The notes beneath the pieces were generated by a model that worked only from the letters and a program-made list of their open reading frames with translations, did no database searches and was not told where the DNA came from. Shown here one piece after another: positions 4,394-5,206 of a stretch of DNA of 5,206 nucleotides. The position numbers and the translations under genes were made by a program. The stretch's first letter is position 1; each line of letters starts with the position of its first letter. Source of the stretch: Treponema sp. (GTDB taxonomy: Bacteria; Spirochaetota; Spirochaetia; Treponematales; Treponemataceae); contig JAEEKM010000280.1 of the NCBI GenBank assembly GCA_016282455.1, positions 1-5,206 on the forward strand. The letters are read 5' to 3'.

Positions 4394-5206
4394 TCATGTA
4401 CTGCTTTTGTCAGTTTTGTACTGAGACAGGCGTTTTTTAATGCGAGCCTTTACTTTTGCAATGCGTTCACTTTTGCGGATGTCGCTCTGTTCAATGATAA
4501 AATACAGAAGCGGAATAAGAACCAGTGTAATAAGCGTAGATGTTAGAAGACCACCCACAATTGCCTGTCCCATGGGAGCGTAAAGTTCTGCACCTTCACC
4601 GCGGCTCAGGGCCATGGGAATGTCTCCCAGAAGTGTAGTGAGGGTTGTAATGAGAATGGGCCGTATGCGGCTGGATGCTCCGTCAAGAACACAGGAATGA
4701 AGGAGCTGGATTTCTTCTGCAATAGTAAGGTCAACATGCCACTGACCGTCCCTGTCCTCTTCTCCCCTCTCGCGGGCAATTTCTTCCCTGCGTACTACCC
4801 TAAGCTGATTGATGTAGTCTACAAGAATGATTCCGTTATTCACCACAACACCTGCAAGAGAAACAAGTCCCAGAAGGGCAAGAAGGTTCATGGTAGAACC
4901 AAACATAAGAAGGCCCACCACAACACCAATAAAACAGAAGGGAATGGTAACCATGATAATAAGGGGCTGCTTAAACTTTTCAAACTGCAGAACCATCACC
5001 ATGTAAACAAGGAAGATTGCAATAGCAAGGGCTGTCATCATGGGGGGAATCATATCAGAAACAAGAGCCACAATACCGCCACTCTTTGACCCCACATCAG
5101 AAGGAAGAGGATTCTGCGAAAGATATTCATTTACCCTGCGGGAAACAGCGGCAGTATCTTCGCCAGTAAGGGTTGCAGAAACAGTAATTGTCTTTGCACG
5201 GTCAGA
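4394..5206 (-). CDS. RND-family efflux permease, C-terminal portion (5' end outside window)
   Basis: The frame is open from the window edge (base 5206) to TGA at 4394-4396, giving 270 residues of a much larger protein, so no start should be called inside the window. RND pumps are inner-membrane, proton-driven trimeric exporters that work with a periplasmic adaptor and an outer-membrane channel. Residues 1-45 of the fragment end the second periplasmic domain. Hydrophobic segments at about 54-76, 79-102, 106-131, 183-199 and 212-238 correspond to TM8 to TM12. Typical motifs are FLVYMVMVLQFEKF, GLVSLAGVVVNNGIILVDYI, RIRPILITTLTTLLGDIPMAL, and GGLLTSTLITLVLIPLLY. The TM10 'VNN' pattern is of HAE-type pumps, where AcrB has Lys940. 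The TM4 aspartates and substrate pocket are out of view, so substrate cannot be judged. A charged loop of about 50 residues (131-180) between TM10 and TM11 is longer than usual. A basic tail ends the protein. Confidence 0.93.
   Translation of the reverse strand, partial: SDRAKTITVSATLTGEDTAAVSRRVNEYLSQNPLPSDVGSKSGGIVALVSDMIPPMMTALAIAIFLVYMVMVLQFEKFKQPLIIMVTIPFCFIGVVVGLLMFGSTMNLLALLGLVSLAGVVVNNGIILVDYINQLRVVRREEIARERGEEDRDGQWHVDLTIAEEIQLLHSCVLDGASSRIRPILITTLTTLLGDIPMALSRGEGAELYAPMGQAIVGGLLTSTLITLVLIPLLYFIIEQSDIRKSERIAKVKARIKKRLSQYKTDKSST

Noticed and set aside
4394..5095. A 233-residue RND protein starting at 5095
   Set aside because: That start is an internal GTG. The frame stays open to the window edge with recognisable RND periplasmic sequence upstream, so the gene is a fragment cut by the window.

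Overview
The window looks like chromosomal DNA from a spirochaete, most probably a host-associated Treponema. This rests on protein style: an OmpA-family porin with a treponemal signal peptide, barrel and Ig-like linker; a lipoprotein with a spirochaete-type lipobox joined to the DUF1566-like domain that is expanded in treponemes; and the divergent RND pump. No taxonomic search was possible, so the genus is an inference.

Layout, left to right. The tail of a plus-strand gene (2-181), possibly the Hpt end of a hybrid histidine kinase, converges on a minus-strand block that fills the rest of the window. A hairpin flanked by A and T runs (192-249) can terminate both directions. Reading the minus strand in its own direction (high to low coordinates), the genes are: the C-terminal half of an RND efflux permease (4394-5206, open at the window edge), yebC (3574-4317) behind its own sigma70-type promoter, a terminator-like hairpin, ruvC (3022-3507), an approximately 310-base gap, an OmpA-family outer-membrane protein (1378-2712), a second hairpin, and a surface lipoprotein (271-1281).

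Two functional groups are visible. yebC-ruvC is a widely conserved neighbour pair (translation factor and Holliday-junction resolvase), but ruvA and ruvB do not follow here. The ompA-like gene and the lipoprotein form an envelope pair: a barrel protein with a periplasmic peptidoglycan-binding-type domain, then a lipid-anchored protein with an InlB-type repeat and a C-type-lectin-like/DUF1566 domain. The pair is served by a near-consensus promoter at 2919-2947, which would give the ompA-like mRNA a leader of about 200 nt.

The least expected signal is just downstream of ruvC. In the same frame as ruvC, 22 codons beyond its end, the DNA again encodes the ruvC tail (THLHSSM exactly, with different synonymous codons), but the catalytic His and Asp positions are lost. 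It looks like the scar of an old ruvC duplication or allele replacement. The ompA promoter -35 box lies inside the same open stretch. No CRISPR array, transposase, tRNA or rRNA was seen.
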